Below, piece after piece: positions 16,883 to 24,936 of a DNA stretch of 64,000 bases (positions within the stretch are counted from its first letter, which is position 1; each line of letters begins with the position of its first letter). Origin of the DNA: JBAZKK01 sp041650795 (GTDB lineage Bacteria; Omnitrophota; Gorgyraeia; Gygaellales; Profunditerraquicolaceae); assembly GCA_041650795.1 (NCBI GenBank), contig JBAZKK010000004.1:1-64000 (forward strand), in the 5' to 3' direction. The notes beneath the pieces are model-generated. The model had not been told where the DNA came from and searched no databases. It saw only the letters and a program-made list of their open reading frames with translations. The translations under genes and the position numbers were made by a program.

Positions 16883-16894
16883 CGTATAAAAAAT

Positions 16895-17206
16895 ATGAAA
16901 AAGTGCCCCTATTGTAAAGAGAATATCGGGGAGGATGCCGTCAGATGCGGATATTGCGGCAATATACTTAATAAGAAAAACGGGGGGAAGTGGTATTTTA
17001 AGAACTCCGTCTTGCTGTTCGCTTTTCTATGCTTTGGCCCTTTGGCGTTGCCGCTGATTTGGCTTAATCCGCGCCTATCATCCAGAATCAAGATAACTGT
17101 AACCATCGCCGTCGCCGTTTTTTCTTACTTGCTGGCAGCCTTCCTTGCCGATTCCGTTGATTCTATCTTCAGATATTATCGCCAGGTATATCAACCCGGT
17201 TTTTGA
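16895..17206 (+). CDS. Zinc-ribbon membrane protein
   Basis: A 103-residue protein starting with a zinc ribbon, CPYCKENIGEDAVRCGYCGN (two CxxC knuckles at residues 4-7 and 18-21). Two predicted transmembrane helices follow (about 33-52 and 62-88). Small zinc-ribbon/TM proteins are widespread and have no defined role. It overlaps or abuts the permease gene downstream, hinting that the two are made together and could both involve metal homeostasis; this is inference. Confidence 0.75.
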   Translation: MKKCPYCKENIGEDAVRCGYCGNILNKKNGGKWYFKNSVLLFAFLCFGPLALPLIWLNPRLSSRIKITVTIAVAVFSYLLAAFLADSVDSIFRYYRQVYQPGF

Positions 17207-17259
17207 CCGTTTCCTGTGTCTTAAACCTGATTCAGCCTGTAGTTTTTAGCGCGCATAAA

Positions 17260-18228
17260 ATGGATATTTTTTATCCCATAAGAATATTAGCCGACTGGTT
17301 GAGTTGCCGGGTGTTTTTGATGCCCCGCCAGAGCCTCCTTGCCGAGGCGTTAAATTTTTTTATTTTTGACACCATAAAGATATTTTTGCTTCTTGCGGTA
17401 ATAATCTTCGCGGTTTCGTTTTTGCGTTCGTTCGTACCCGCTGAAAGGATAAGAAACGTCCTCTCCCGCAAAAATAGATATGGCGGCAACCTATTGGCGG
17501 CCGCCTTCGGGATTATCACTCCTTTCTGTAGCTGTAGCGCTATCCCGCTTTTTTGGGGGTTTCTGGAAGCAGGCGTCCCGTTAGGCGTTACATTTTCTTT
17601 CCTGGTTTCTTCCCCTATGATAAACGAGGTTGCCCTAGTTTTGCTTTTGGGGATGTTTGGCCTGAAGATAGCCTTAATCTATGCCGGCAGCGGTCTCGTG
17701 ATTGCCGTGTTTTCGGGGGTAATCATCGGCCGGCTTAAAGCGGAGAGGCTTTTGAATAATGCCGTCTTTAAGGCCCCGTCGAGCGCGGCTATTTCTAATT
17801 TCAGAATGACCCGCAGAGACAGGTTTAGGTATGCCGGCTCTTATACCGTTTTTGTTATCAAGAAGGTCTGGTTGTATGTAATTATAGGAATAGCCGTCGG
17901 AGCCTGGATACACGGTTACATCCCGGCCGATTTCCTCGCAAGGTATGCCGGAGGCGACAAGTGGTATGCGGTGCCCTTGGCTACGCTGATAGGCATCCCG
18001 CTTTATTCCAATGCCGCCGGGGTTATCCCTTTGGTAAGCGCCTTAACGGAAAAAGGCATCAGCATTGGCACGACCCTCGCGTTTATGATGGCGGTAACCG
18101 GATTGTCGTTACCTGAATTCATGATTTTGAAAAAAGTAATGAAAGGGAGGCTTCTGCTTATATTTGCAGTGCTTGTAGGAAGCGGTATTATCTTTACGGG
18201 TTACTTATTTAATTTCATTCTTAAATGA
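17260..18228 (+). CDS. SO_0444-family (DUF318-type) heavy-metal efflux permease
   Basis: A polytopic permease with eight or so helices and the conserved cysteine block GIITPFCSCSAIPLFWGFLEAGVPLG. This is diagnostic of the DUF318/SO_0444 Cu/Zn efflux permease family. A second family block, ATLIGIPLYSNAAGVIPLVSAL, lies near residue 270. The FCSCSAIP cysteines are thought to touch thiophilic metal or metalloid. I place the start at the ATG at 17260 because it gives a compact N-terminus; a TTG at 17203 overlapping the preceding stop extends it by 19 residues. Family members are also reported next to arsenic genes; none are seen here, so the substrate is open. Confidence 0.83.
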   Translation: MDIFYPIRILADWLSCRVFLMPRQSLLAEALNFFIFDTIKIFLLLAVIIFAVSFLRSFVPAERIRNVLSRKNRYGGNLLAAAFGIITPFCSCSAIPLFWGFLEAGVPLGVTFSFLVSSPMINEVALVLLLGMFGLKIALIYAGSGLVIAVFSGVIIGRLKAERLLNNAVFKAPSSAAISNFRMTRRDRFRYAGSYTVFVIKKVWLYVIIGIAVGAWIHGYIPADFLARYAGGDKWYAVPLATLIGIPLYSNAAGVIPLVSALTEKGISIGTTLAFMMAVTGLSLPEFMILKKVMKGRLLLIFAVLVGSGIIFTGYLFNFILK

Positions 18229-18259
18229 GGCGTATTTTCCTTCCGGAGCGCCCCCGATA

Positions 18260-19033
18260 TTATATCCTTTTGAGCAGTTCCTCGGCAACTTTTTTACCAG
18301 ACAGAAGCATCCCGCCGAATACCGGGCCCATGCGGGGCGCCCCGAATACCGCGTTGGCGCACATCCCGCAGACATAGAGTCCGGCACAGGCTTCCCTGGA
18401 ATTTTTCACGATAACATCCTCAGCTGCCTCTGCCCACATTGAGCCTTCCCCCAGGATTTTCCCCGAGGGGGTCGCCAGCCTTATGCCGGATTTATTTTCA
18501 ACGATGCGCACGACCTCGGCTGCATGCCCGGTAGCGTCAACCACGTATTTGGCCTTCATGGTAATGGGGTCTACGTGAAGATTGGCTATTTCTACCGCCG
18601 ACCAGTTAAGCACCAGCCCGCATACCCGCTTGTTCCTGACCATTACGTCTTCGGCGCTTATCAGGTTGAATATCCTTGCTCCTGCCTGGACGGTTTTGGA
18701 GCATAATGTGGCAACGGATTCCACGGAATCCGCCAGGTAGTAATCCTTAGAGTAGAGCTCGCTTCTGATGCCGAATTCATCAAGTATCTTTTTTGCTTTG
18801 CCCTGGACTACTATTTCGTTAAACATCATGCCGCCGCCCCACATCCCGCCCCCTACCGACAGCTTTCTTTCGAATATCGCAACCTTCTTATTGCTTTTTG
18901 CCAAATAATAAGCGCAGCACATCCCCGAAGGACCGGCGCCTACAATTGCCACCTCTGCCTCAAGATAATCGTTGAGCTTGGCGGAGTATCTCTTAAGTAT
19001 TGCCCGTGAAACCTTTATTTCATCCAGAGCCAT
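18260..19033 (-). CDS. thi4: Thi4-type thiazole synthase, sulfide-dependent form
   Basis: The 257-residue protein is a Thi4 homologue, which makes the ADP-thiazole moiety of thiamine from NAD, glycine and sulfur. The FAD/NAD-type dinucleotide fold is clear: EVAIVGAGPSGMCCAYYLA, VAIFERKLSVGGGMWGGGMMFN. Later come VVDATGHAAEVVRIV, GEGSMWAEAAEDVIV and the C-terminal GMCANAVFGAPRMGPVFGGMLLSG. Fungal and plant Thi4 give up an active-site Cys after the TGHD motif. Here no Cys follows TGHAAEVV, as in archaeal enzymes that are catalytic and use free sulfide and iron. A TPP riboswitch with terminator precedes it, confirming the pathway. It is the first minus-strand gene in the window and stands alone. 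Confidence 0.92.
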   Translation of the reverse strand: MALDEIKVSRAILKRYSAKLNDYLEAEVAIVGAGPSGMCCAYYLAKSNKKVAIFERKLSVGGGMWGGGMMFNEIVVQGKAKKILDEFGIRSELYSKDYYLADSVESVATLCSKTVQAGARIFNLISAEDVMVRNKRVCGLVLNWSAVEIANLHVDPITMKAKYVVDATGHAAEVVRIVENKSGIRLATPSGKILGEGSMWAEAAEDVIVKNSREACAGLYVCGMCANAVFGAPRMGPVFGGMLLSGKKVAEELLKRI

Positions 19034-19050
19034 TTTATGCCCCCCCTGTA

Positions 19051-19085
19051 AATAAAAACCCCCTGTTTTTTAGAGCAATAGGGGG
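19051..19085 (-). terminator. Intrinsic terminator in the thi4 leader
   Basis: On the minus strand a six-pair stem CCCCCT/AGGGGG (19080-19085 with 19059-19064) is followed by TTTTTATT. It lies directly after the TPP aptamer and before the thi4 start, so it is the expression platform: TPP binding would favour termination. Confidence 0.8.
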
Positions 19086-19102
19086 TGTTTTGTAAAAATG
19101 CT

Positions 19103-19195
19103 ATCTCCCTACGCTGGCATTATCCAGGTCAGGTTCTGCGGGTCATCTGCTCTTTTAAGCAGAACTCTCAGGCACTGCGATTGCCTCCCCGTTAC
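19103..19195 (-). promoter_or_regulatory. TPP (thiamine pyrophosphate) riboswitch
   Basis: Read on the minus strand the THI-box hallmarks occur in order: a GGGG-containing P1 strand, GCCTGAGAG, a variable P3 hairpin (TTCTGCT...AGCAGA), GACCC, GAACCTGA, CTGGATAATGCCAGCG and TAGGGA. These are the pyrimidine- and pyrophosphate-sensor loops of the TPP aptamer. It lies between a good promoter and a terminator upstream of thi4, a thiazole gene, so transcription attenuation by TPP is expected. Confidence 0.95.
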
Positions 19196-19205
19196 CTTAT
19201 AGGTA

Positions 19206-19234
19206 ATGGTAATACAGTTATCGGAAATTGTCAA
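19206..19234 (-). promoter_or_regulatory. Promoter for the TPP riboswitch/thi4 transcript
   Basis: On the minus strand TTGACA (19229-19234), a 17-base spacer and TACCAT (19206-19211). The predicted start lies just ahead of the riboswitch. Confidence 0.65.
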
Positions 19235-19256
19235 GATATGATAGAAGCAAAAAAAG

Positions 19257-19285
19257 TTGTGCAAGGAGCGCTATTACTATATAAT
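19257..19285 (+). promoter_or_regulatory. Possible promoter for the 19369-20897 genes
   Basis: TTGTGC, a 17-base spacer and a perfect TATAAT at 19280-19285, diverging from the thi4 promoter. The -35 is weak. Confidence 0.4.
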
Positions 19286-19368
19286 ATTCCAGGACAAGAA
19301 ATATCCGGTTAACTGACCTCAAGCAGCGCTTCGTTATTTTCACTTAAATAAAAAAGGGAGAATAGAGC

Positions 19369-19914
19369 ATGGAAGCTAAAAGGCCTTTGGGGATTACTGT
19401 GTTGGGATGGTTATTTATCATAGCAGGGGCATTCGGGTTATCCGGAGTTATAATCAATGCCGGGGGCTACCCTCATATCGCGCGCATGGAATTTCGCGCA
19501 TCCTTGATGCTTCTGCTTAATGGCGCGCTCGCCCTTGCCAGTATCGCCTGCGGGGCGTTCCTTCTGAAGCTTAAATCCTGGGCAAGAAAGCTGGCGATTA
19601 TCCTGTGTCTGGCAAATATCGGAGTGGCCCTGGCTAATTTCAGGCTGGCCCCCGCCTTATTGAAGAACCAGCAGGAATTTGAAAAAAATGAGCAGTTGAT
19701 ACGCCAGAGGTATAAGCCTGAATATCAACAGGAGGCTTTGGAAGAGTACCGCAGGATAAAGCAGGCCAGCGATAAGGTTCTTCCGGTAATTCTCGGTATT
19801 ATGGCGGCGCTTCCGATTGCCTGGAATGCCGTCGTCATTTATTATCTTAGCCGTCCGAAACTCCAGGAGAAGTTTGAGGAGAACAGGCAGCCAGGGGAAT
19901 CTGACCTGCAGTAA
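19369..19914 (+). CDS. Four-helix membrane protein of unknown function
   Basis: A 181-residue protein with predicted helices at about 7-30, 45-66, 70-92 and 138-158. A charged cytoplasmic or periplasmic loop lies between helices three and four (LLKNQQEFEKNEQLIRQRYK...EEYRRIKQASDK), and the tail is acidic and polar. I recognise no enzymatic motif. Similar proteins exist in environmental genomes as uncharacterised membrane proteins. AGGGAG precedes the ATG. Eleven bases separate it from tilS. Confidence 0.7.
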   Translation: MEAKRPLGITVLGWLFIIAGAFGLSGVIINAGGYPHIARMEFRASLMLLLNGALALASIACGAFLLKLKSWARKLAIILCLANIGVALANFRLAPALLKNQQEFEKNEQLIRQRYKPEYQQEALEEYRRIKQASDKVLPVILGIMAALPIAWNAVVIYYLSRPKLQEKFEENRQPGESDLQ

Positions 19915-19925
19915 TCCTTTGATAT

Positions 19926-20897
19926 ATGACGATACCGGATAAGGTAAGAAGCGTCCTTAAGAGGCAGCGTCTTTTAACCAAAGGCGAGAAGGTAGTATTG
20001 GGGGTTTCCGGGGGGCCGGATTCCGTGGCTATGTTATATATATTAACCGGCCTCAGTAAGGAATGGAGACTTGCTCTTCACGTCGCCCACCTTGACCATA
20101 TGCTCAGGAAGGATTCGTATAAGGACAGGGAATTTGTAGAAGGGCTGGCGCGTAAGTTTGGGTTAGAGTTCAGCTCAGGCGAAATAAATGTGCGCGCACT
20201 GGCTAAAAAAGGCTCGTTAGAAGAGGCAGCCCGTGAAGCCCGCCTGGGATTTTTATTCGGCGTAGCCAGGGATATCAAGGCCGGGAAAATCGCTCTCGGG
20301 CATACCCTCGATGACCAGGCAGAGACAGTTTTGATGCGCATCATAAGGGGCACCGGTTTATACGGGCTTTCGGGGATATTGCCCAAAAGGGAAATCGCGG
20401 GTTTTCAGATTATACGTCCTTTGCTTGCGCTCAGGCGCTCGGAGATCGAGGCTTATCTTAGGCAAAAAAAGATTAAGCCGCTGTTTGACCCTTCCAATTC
20501 GGATGATATTTATTTCCGCAATAAGATACGGCGCAGGCTCCTGCCGTTGTTGGAAAAGGATTATAACCGCAATATCAAGGAGGTATTGGCTAATCTGGCA
20601 ACGAGCGCAGGGTATGATTATGATTACCTGTGGTCGGTAGCCGAAAAGAAAGCAGGCGCCGATGCCGGAAGCATTAACCTTAAGAGATTCCTGAGGTTGC
20701 CGGTATCATTGCAGAGGCTGATGCTGCGTTTGTGTATCCAGCGTTTAAACGGCGATACCCGCAGGCTAACCTTTAAACATGTCTCTGAGATGGAGGACCT
20801 TATTTTTAACCGCCCGGTCAATTCCGTAGTCGACCTGCCCAGGGGCTTATCGTTCTCAAAACGTCCATCCTGCCTGGTCTTCTATAAAAGAAAATAG
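19926..20897 (+). CDS. tilS: tRNA(Ile)-lysidine synthase
   Basis: TilS attaches lysine to C34 of the CAT-anticodon isoleucine tRNA so that it reads AUA. The PP-loop SGGPDS sits at 28-33, followed by HVAHLDHMLRKDSYKDREFV, LEEAAREARLGFL and GHTLDDQAETVLMRIIRGTG, the conserved substrate-binding segments. After residue 210 comes a helical middle domain; at 323 residues it lacks most of the C-terminal domains of longer TilS forms such as the E. coli enzyme. The short form is common in other phyla. It precedes ftsH as in many bacteria. Confidence 0.94.
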   Translation: MTIPDKVRSVLKRQRLLTKGEKVVLGVSGGPDSVAMLYILTGLSKEWRLALHVAHLDHMLRKDSYKDREFVEGLARKFGLEFSSGEINVRALAKKGSLEEAAREARLGFLFGVARDIKAGKIALGHTLDDQAETVLMRIIRGTGLYGLSGILPKREIAGFQIIRPLLALRRSEIEAYLRQKKIKPLFDPSNSDDIYFRNKIRRRLLPLLEKDYNRNIKEVLANLATSAGYDYDYLWSVAEKKAGADAGSINLKRFLRLPVSLQRLMLRLCIQRLNGDTRRLTFKHVSEMEDLIFNRPVNSVVDLPRGLSFSKRPSCLVFYKRK

Positions 20898-20930
20898 GTT
20901 TTAACCACAGGCAAAAAAATCAATAAAGGC

Positions 20931-20959
20931 TTGATTTTATAGGTAGTTAAATATATAAT
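20931..20959 (+). promoter_or_regulatory. Promoter for ftsH
   Basis: TTGATT, a 17-base spacer and a perfect TATAAT at 20954-20959, about 20 bases before a GAGGTG ribosome site and the ftsH ATG. Confidence 0.65.
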
Positions 20960-20986
20960 AAAAGTTCTAAAAGTTGAGGTGTAGAT

Positions 20987-22843
20987 ATGGCAGATAATAA
21001 ACCCGCAAGAAAAAAGAAAGGTATATTAGGCCGTTTTCCGTTCGGTTGGATATTCGCTATCCTGATCTTTTATCTCTTGATCAGCTCGCTTAATGTCTCG
21101 GTGACAGGCGTGCCGCGCGAGGTCTCTTACAGCGATTTTTACAGCGCCCTCAAGGATAACCCTGAGAGGATAAAATCCGTCAGCAAGATAGAGAACGTCC
21201 TGCAGGGGGAATATAGCGACAACAGCAAGTTTTTCGTGAATATACCCGAGAACGATACCGAGCTCCTTAACCTGATGCGGCAGAACCTTAAGCATTTCGA
21301 GGTGAAGCCTCCGCGCACCGTCTGGGCCAATTTGCTTTATTCGCTGGGGCCGGTGCTCCTTTTAATAGGGTTCTGGTGGATTATGGCCAGCCGCGGTGAG
21401 CAGCTTGGGAACCGGGTTCTGTCTTTCGGAAAAATCAGGCCCAAGATCCACAGTGAAAAAGACGGAGACCGGGCAACCTTCAAGGATGTGGCTGGCGTTG
21501 ATGAAGCCAAGGAGGAATTGCAGGAGGTCATCGAGTTCTTGAAAGACCCCAAGAAATTCCAGAGGTTGGGAGGCAAGATTCCAAAAGGGGTTTTATTGGT
21601 CGGCCCCCCCGGTTGCGGCAAAACCCTTATTGCCCGCGCTGTTTCCGGAGAGGCCGGAGTGCCGTTTTTTTCCATCAGCGGTTCGGATTTTGTGGAGATG
21701 TTTGTAGGGGTGGGGGCCTCCAGGGTGCGGGACCTTTTTGAGCAGGGCCGTAAGGCAGCTAAGGTTTCCGGAAAGGGCGCAATCATATTTATCGATGAAA
21801 TCGACGCTGTCGGAAGGTTGCGTTTCTCCGGCATCGGAGGCGGACACGACGAAAGAGAACAGACCCTAAATGCCCTTTTGGTAGAAATGGATGGTTTTGA
21901 CGCCGGCGAGGGGATTATCCTGATTGCCGCTACTAATCGTCCTGATACCCTTGACCCGGCGCTCTTGCGTCCGGGCAGGTTCGACCGCCACATTATTGTT
22001 AATTTACCCGATATCAAAGGCCGTGAAGAAATATTAAAGGTCCATACCCGCAAAATAAAACTCGCCGCCAATGTGGACCTAAGGTCAATAGCCAGCCAGA
22101 CCCCGGGTTTTTCCGGGGCAGACCTCGCAAACCTTTGTAACGAAGCCGCTCTCATCGCCGCCCGTCATAATAAAGAAGGCGTAGAGCAGATAGATTTTGA
22201 AAAATCTGTTGAGAGGGTATTGATGGGGCCGGAGAAGAAAAGCCATATTATGTCCAGGAAAGAAAAGGAGATTACGGCTTTTCACGAGGCCGGACACGCC
22301 CTGGTTACGCTCTTGATTCCCGAGAATGACCCCCTAAAGAAAGTTTCTATTATCCCCAGGGGGCTTGCCGGGGGCTATACCTTTGCCGCCCCTCTTGAGG
22401 ATAAGCATTACCTCTCGCGTAAAGAATTATTAGCCAGGATTGCCGTTGCTCTGGGGGGTAGGGCGTCGGAGGAGATAAACCTGGATGATATTACTACCGG
22501 CGCTCAGGATGACCTTGAGAAGGCCACCCATATGGCGCGCTTCATGGTTTGCCAGTTGGGGATGTCGGATAAACTTGGGAACATTACCTTTGGCAAGAGG
22601 AACGGCTTATTATTCCTGGGCCGCGACCTGATGGAAGAGAAGAACTATAGCGATGAAACCGCCAGCCTTATCGATGCGGAGGTAAAAAGGATAGTGGATG
22701 AATCTTACGGCCGCGCCAAGAATTTATTGCAGGAGAACGCGGATAAACTGAAGATTCTCTCAAATGCGCTCCTGGAAAAAGAGGTCCTTGACGGAGAAGA
22801 GGTTAAACGGCTGCTCGGCATGAGCGCACCGCCGGCCGCTTAA
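20987..22843 (+). CDS. ftsH: ATP-dependent zinc metalloprotease FtsH
   Basis: FtsH is the membrane-anchored hexameric AAA+ protease that removes damaged membrane proteins and controls LpxC and heat-shock levels in Gram-negatives. Two transmembrane helices (about 19-36 and 112-134) flank a periplasmic domain. The AAA module has Walker A GPPGCGKT at 206-213, Walker B IIFIDEIDAV and the second region of homology NRPDTLDPALLRPGRFDR. The zinc site HEAGH is at 433-437. The length of 618 is normal. It has its own promoter and is followed within five bases by folP. Confidence 0.98.
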   Translation: MADNKPARKKKGILGRFPFGWIFAILIFYLLISSLNVSVTGVPREVSYSDFYSALKDNPERIKSVSKIENVLQGEYSDNSKFFVNIPENDTELLNLMRQNLKHFEVKPPRTVWANLLYSLGPVLLLIGFWWIMASRGEQLGNRVLSFGKIRPKIHSEKDGDRATFKDVAGVDEAKEELQEVIEFLKDPKKFQRLGGKIPKGVLLVGPPGCGKTLIARAVSGEAGVPFFSISGSDFVEMFVGVGASRVRDLFEQGRKAAKVSGKGAIIFIDEIDAVGRLRFSGIGGGHDEREQTLNALLVEMDGFDAGEGIILIAATNRPDTLDPALLRPGRFDRHIIVNLPDIKGREEILKVHTRKIKLAANVDLRSIASQTPGFSGADLANLCNEAALIAARHNKEGVEQIDFEKSVERVLMGPEKKSHIMSRKEKEITAFHEAGHALVTLLIPENDPLKKVSIIPRGLAGGYTFAAPLEDKHYLSRKELLARIAVALGGRASEEINLDDITTGAQDDLEKATHMARFMVCQLGMSDKLGNITFGKRNGLLFLGRDLMEEKNYSDETASLIDAEVKRIVDESYGRAKNLLQENADKLKILSNALLEKEVLDGEEVKRLLGMSAPPAA

Positions 22844-22848
22844 AAATT

Positions 22849-24048
22849 ATGCGCGTGCTCGATATATCCTGCCCCAAGGAATTAAAACGCCTGATGCATG
22901 ATATTGGGGTTGACCCTTACGGCATCGGCATCATGTTGCCTAAGACGGTTACCCGCCTGGTTAGGCTTACCGGGATATCAAATATCGCCGCCAATATTCT
23001 TAAACAAGAGATGCTTTCCCTTGGCGCTGACGCAGCGGTAGCAAAGGGCTCCCTGACGGGAAGCGCGCTTAAAACAGACTGCCTTTTAATCGGAAATCTT
23101 TCCCAGTTTCGGCGCCTGAGCGATAAGCTCCGATACCAGCCTTTCGGGCTTAAGCGGCTATCGGGAGAGTTGAGTTCCGTTTTAAATGATTATCTAGAGT
23201 CCGATTTCAAACTTAAGGCAGGAAGGTTCAAGCTTAACCTCGGCAGCCGGCCGCACATCATGGGTATCGTAAATATTACCCCGGATTCATTCAGCGGCGA
23301 CGGGCTTTACCGCCCCGGCTGCGATAACAGTTCAGGCGTTCTTGTTTATGCACAGCGGCTTATCCGCGAGGGGGCCGATATCATTGATGTAGGAGGGGAA
23401 TCCACAAGGCCGGGCGCCAGGAGGCTGGGGATAAGAGAGGAATTGTCTCGCGTTATACCGGCCGTTAAGCTTCTGGCCAAAATGGTAAATGTCCCCATAT
23501 CCGTGGATACCTATAAACCGGAGGTAGCCCGTGCTGCCCTGGATTGCGGGGCATCCATTATTAACGATATCACTGCCTTGCGGGACGCTCGCATGGCAGG
23601 GCTTGTGCGCCGGTATAGAGCCGCGGTGATCATTATGCATATGAAAGGGAGGCCTTCTTATATGCAGAAGAACCCGGTTTACAAATCGCTTATGGAGGAA
23701 ATCCCGGATTATCTTAGGCGTGCGAGGGATAAAGCGTTGGCAGCTGGTATCTGCCGCGAGAGTATCGTCGTTGACCCGGGCATAGGATTCGGCAAGACGC
23801 GGGAGCATAATCTTGAAATTCTAAAGAGGCTTAAGGAATTGCGGGCATTGGGCCAGCCTATCCTTGTCGGGACCTCCCGCAAGGCTTTCCTTGCGAGCAT
23901 AATGGAAGCCCCTGCTCAAGGGAGGGTTTTTGGGAGCATTGCCAGCAGCCTTGCGGCGGTAAACAACGGCGCGCACATCGTGCGGGTACACGACGTAGGG
24001 GCAATGAGGCAATCGTTGGACGTCTTAACCGCCATAGAAAAGAGATGA
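22849..24048 (+). CDS. folP: Dihydropteroate synthase with N-terminal extension
   Basis: DHPS condenses p-aminobenzoate with dihydropterin pyrophosphate for folate synthesis. The enzyme core begins at about residue 135: HIMGIVNITPDSFSGDG, DIIDVGGESTRPGA, ISVDTYKPEVARAAL, IINDI, IIMHMKG and DPGIGFGKT...LVGTSRKAFL. Before it lies an extra domain of about 125 residues (SCPKELKRLMHDIGVDPYGIGIML...). Similar extensions occur in several anaerobic lineages. The 399-residue total is therefore longer than the 270-280 of the E. coli enzyme. Folate ties in with the methyl-THF-using acsE module. The stop overlaps the next start by ATGA. Confidence 0.94.
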   Translation: MRVLDISCPKELKRLMHDIGVDPYGIGIMLPKTVTRLVRLTGISNIAANILKQEMLSLGADAAVAKGSLTGSALKTDCLLIGNLSQFRRLSDKLRYQPFGLKRLSGELSSVLNDYLESDFKLKAGRFKLNLGSRPHIMGIVNITPDSFSGDGLYRPGCDNSSGVLVYAQRLIREGADIIDVGGESTRPGARRLGIREELSRVIPAVKLLAKMVNVPISVDTYKPEVARAALDCGASIINDITALRDARMAGLVRRYRAAVIIMHMKGRPSYMQKNPVYKSLMEEIPDYLRRARDKALAAGICRESIVVDPGIGFGKTREHNLEILKRLKELRALGQPILVGTSRKAFLASIMEAPAQGRVFGSIASSLAAVNNGAHIVRVHDVGAMRQSLDVLTAIEKR

Positions 24049-24800
24049 GCGTTACTATCACCCTGAAAGCAGTCATAGAGATACTAATCCTGTGGTTCTT
24101 GATTTACCACGTGCTGCTTTTCTTTGAGAATACGCGTGCCATCCAGGTGCTGCGCGGCATTATTGTATTGCTGGTGGTTTTTTTCCTTTTCCAGAAGCTG
24201 CACTTGGAGGTATTAGACTGGTTATTTGCCAAAATTTTTACCATTTCAATCCTGGCATTCCTGATTATCTTCCATCCCGAGATACGACAGGGGCTGGCGC
24301 GGCTCGGGCAGCGGTATATCATTGGCTTGAATCTCAAGGAAGAGGAACTGGATGAGATATTAAAACAGATATCGCAGGCCTCCGATAGCCTCTGCCGTAA
24401 TAAGATCGGGGCGCTGATCGCCATAGATAAAGGAGATTCGCTTACGCCTTACGTCAAAAGCGGGGTAGGGATTGACGCCGCCGCTAATTCGGATTTAATC
24501 CAGACCATCTTTACCCCCAATAGCCTGCTGCACGACGGAGGAATGATTATCCAGCACGGCAGGATAAAGGCTGCGGGCTGCCTTTTCCCTTTAACCCAGA
24601 AACTGGACCTCAGCCGCATCTTCGGCACCCGCCATCGCGCGGCGCTGGGGTTAAGCGAGGAAACCGACGCCGTGATAGTGGTGATATCGGAGGAGAGGCA
24701 GGATATATGCCTGGTTCATAAGGGCAGGTTCTACCGCGATATGGGCAAGGATGAATTGCTTCACAAAATGAAGGACCTGCTCACCGTTAACAATGACTAA
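24045..24800 (+). CDS. cdaA: Diadenylate cyclase CdaA (c-di-AMP synthase)
   Basis: CdaA makes cyclic di-AMP from two ATP. Three N-terminal transmembrane helices (about 8-80) lead into the DAC domain: IGALIAIDKGDSL, NSLLHDGGMIIQHGRIKAAGCLFPL and FGTRHRAALGLSEETDAVIVVISEE. The catalytic DGA motif reads DGG here, a variant also found in other CdaA-like proteins; RHR is intact. It follows folP, as in several phyla, and is followed by a remnant of the usual regulator gene ybbR/cdaR. No c-di-AMP receptor is evident in the window. A role in osmotic or wall homeostasis is inferred from the family. Confidence 0.94.
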   Translation: MSVTITLKAVIEILILWFLIYHVLLFFENTRAIQVLRGIIVLLVVFFLFQKLHLEVLDWLFAKIFTISILAFLIIFHPEIRQGLARLGQRYIIGLNLKEEELDEILKQISQASDSLCRNKIGALIAIDKGDSLTPYVKSGVGIDAAANSDLIQTIFTPNSLLHDGGMIIQHGRIKAAGCLFPLTQKLDLSRIFGTRHRAALGLSEETDAVIVVISEERQDICLVHKGRFYRDMGKDELLHKMKDLLTVNND

Positions 24801-24930
24801 GAAGAAAAGAAAGAACATTTTGCGCAATCTTATTCGCTGGCCGTTTTTTCATCCCTGGCTTAAGCTTATTGCCTTTGCCCTGGCAGTAATCCTTTGGTTT
24901 TATGCCAAGGGCGAGATAAGCAGATTTTAA
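24793..24930 (+). CDS. YbbR/CdaR-like N-terminal membrane segment only, 45 residues
   Basis: A 45-codon frame overlapping the cdaA stop by eight bases. It encodes a very basic start (MTKKKRKN), then HPWLKLIAFALAVILWFYAKGE, which matches the membrane-anchor signature at the N-terminus of YbbR/CdaR proteins. Full CdaR has this anchor plus three or four extracytoplasmic YbbR domains and controls CdaA, encoded just upstream. Here the frame stops five residues after the helix and pdxJ starts six bases later, so no YbbR domain exists. It is either a trimmed but functional anchor or a remnant. Confidence 0.75.
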   Translation: MTKKKRKNILRNLIRWPFFHPWLKLIAFALAVILWFYAKGEISRF

Positions 24931-24936
24931 TCAGAT

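Noticed and set aside
19238..19312. A 24-codon ORF between the thi4 promoter and the next gene
   Set aside because: No ribosome site, and it overlaps the predicted divergent promoter; codon pattern is not convincing.
24520..24560. CdaA as inactive because its DGA motif is DGG
   Set aside because: Other features (RHR, SEETDAV) are intact and Gly at this place appears tolerated in the family, so loss of activity is not supported.
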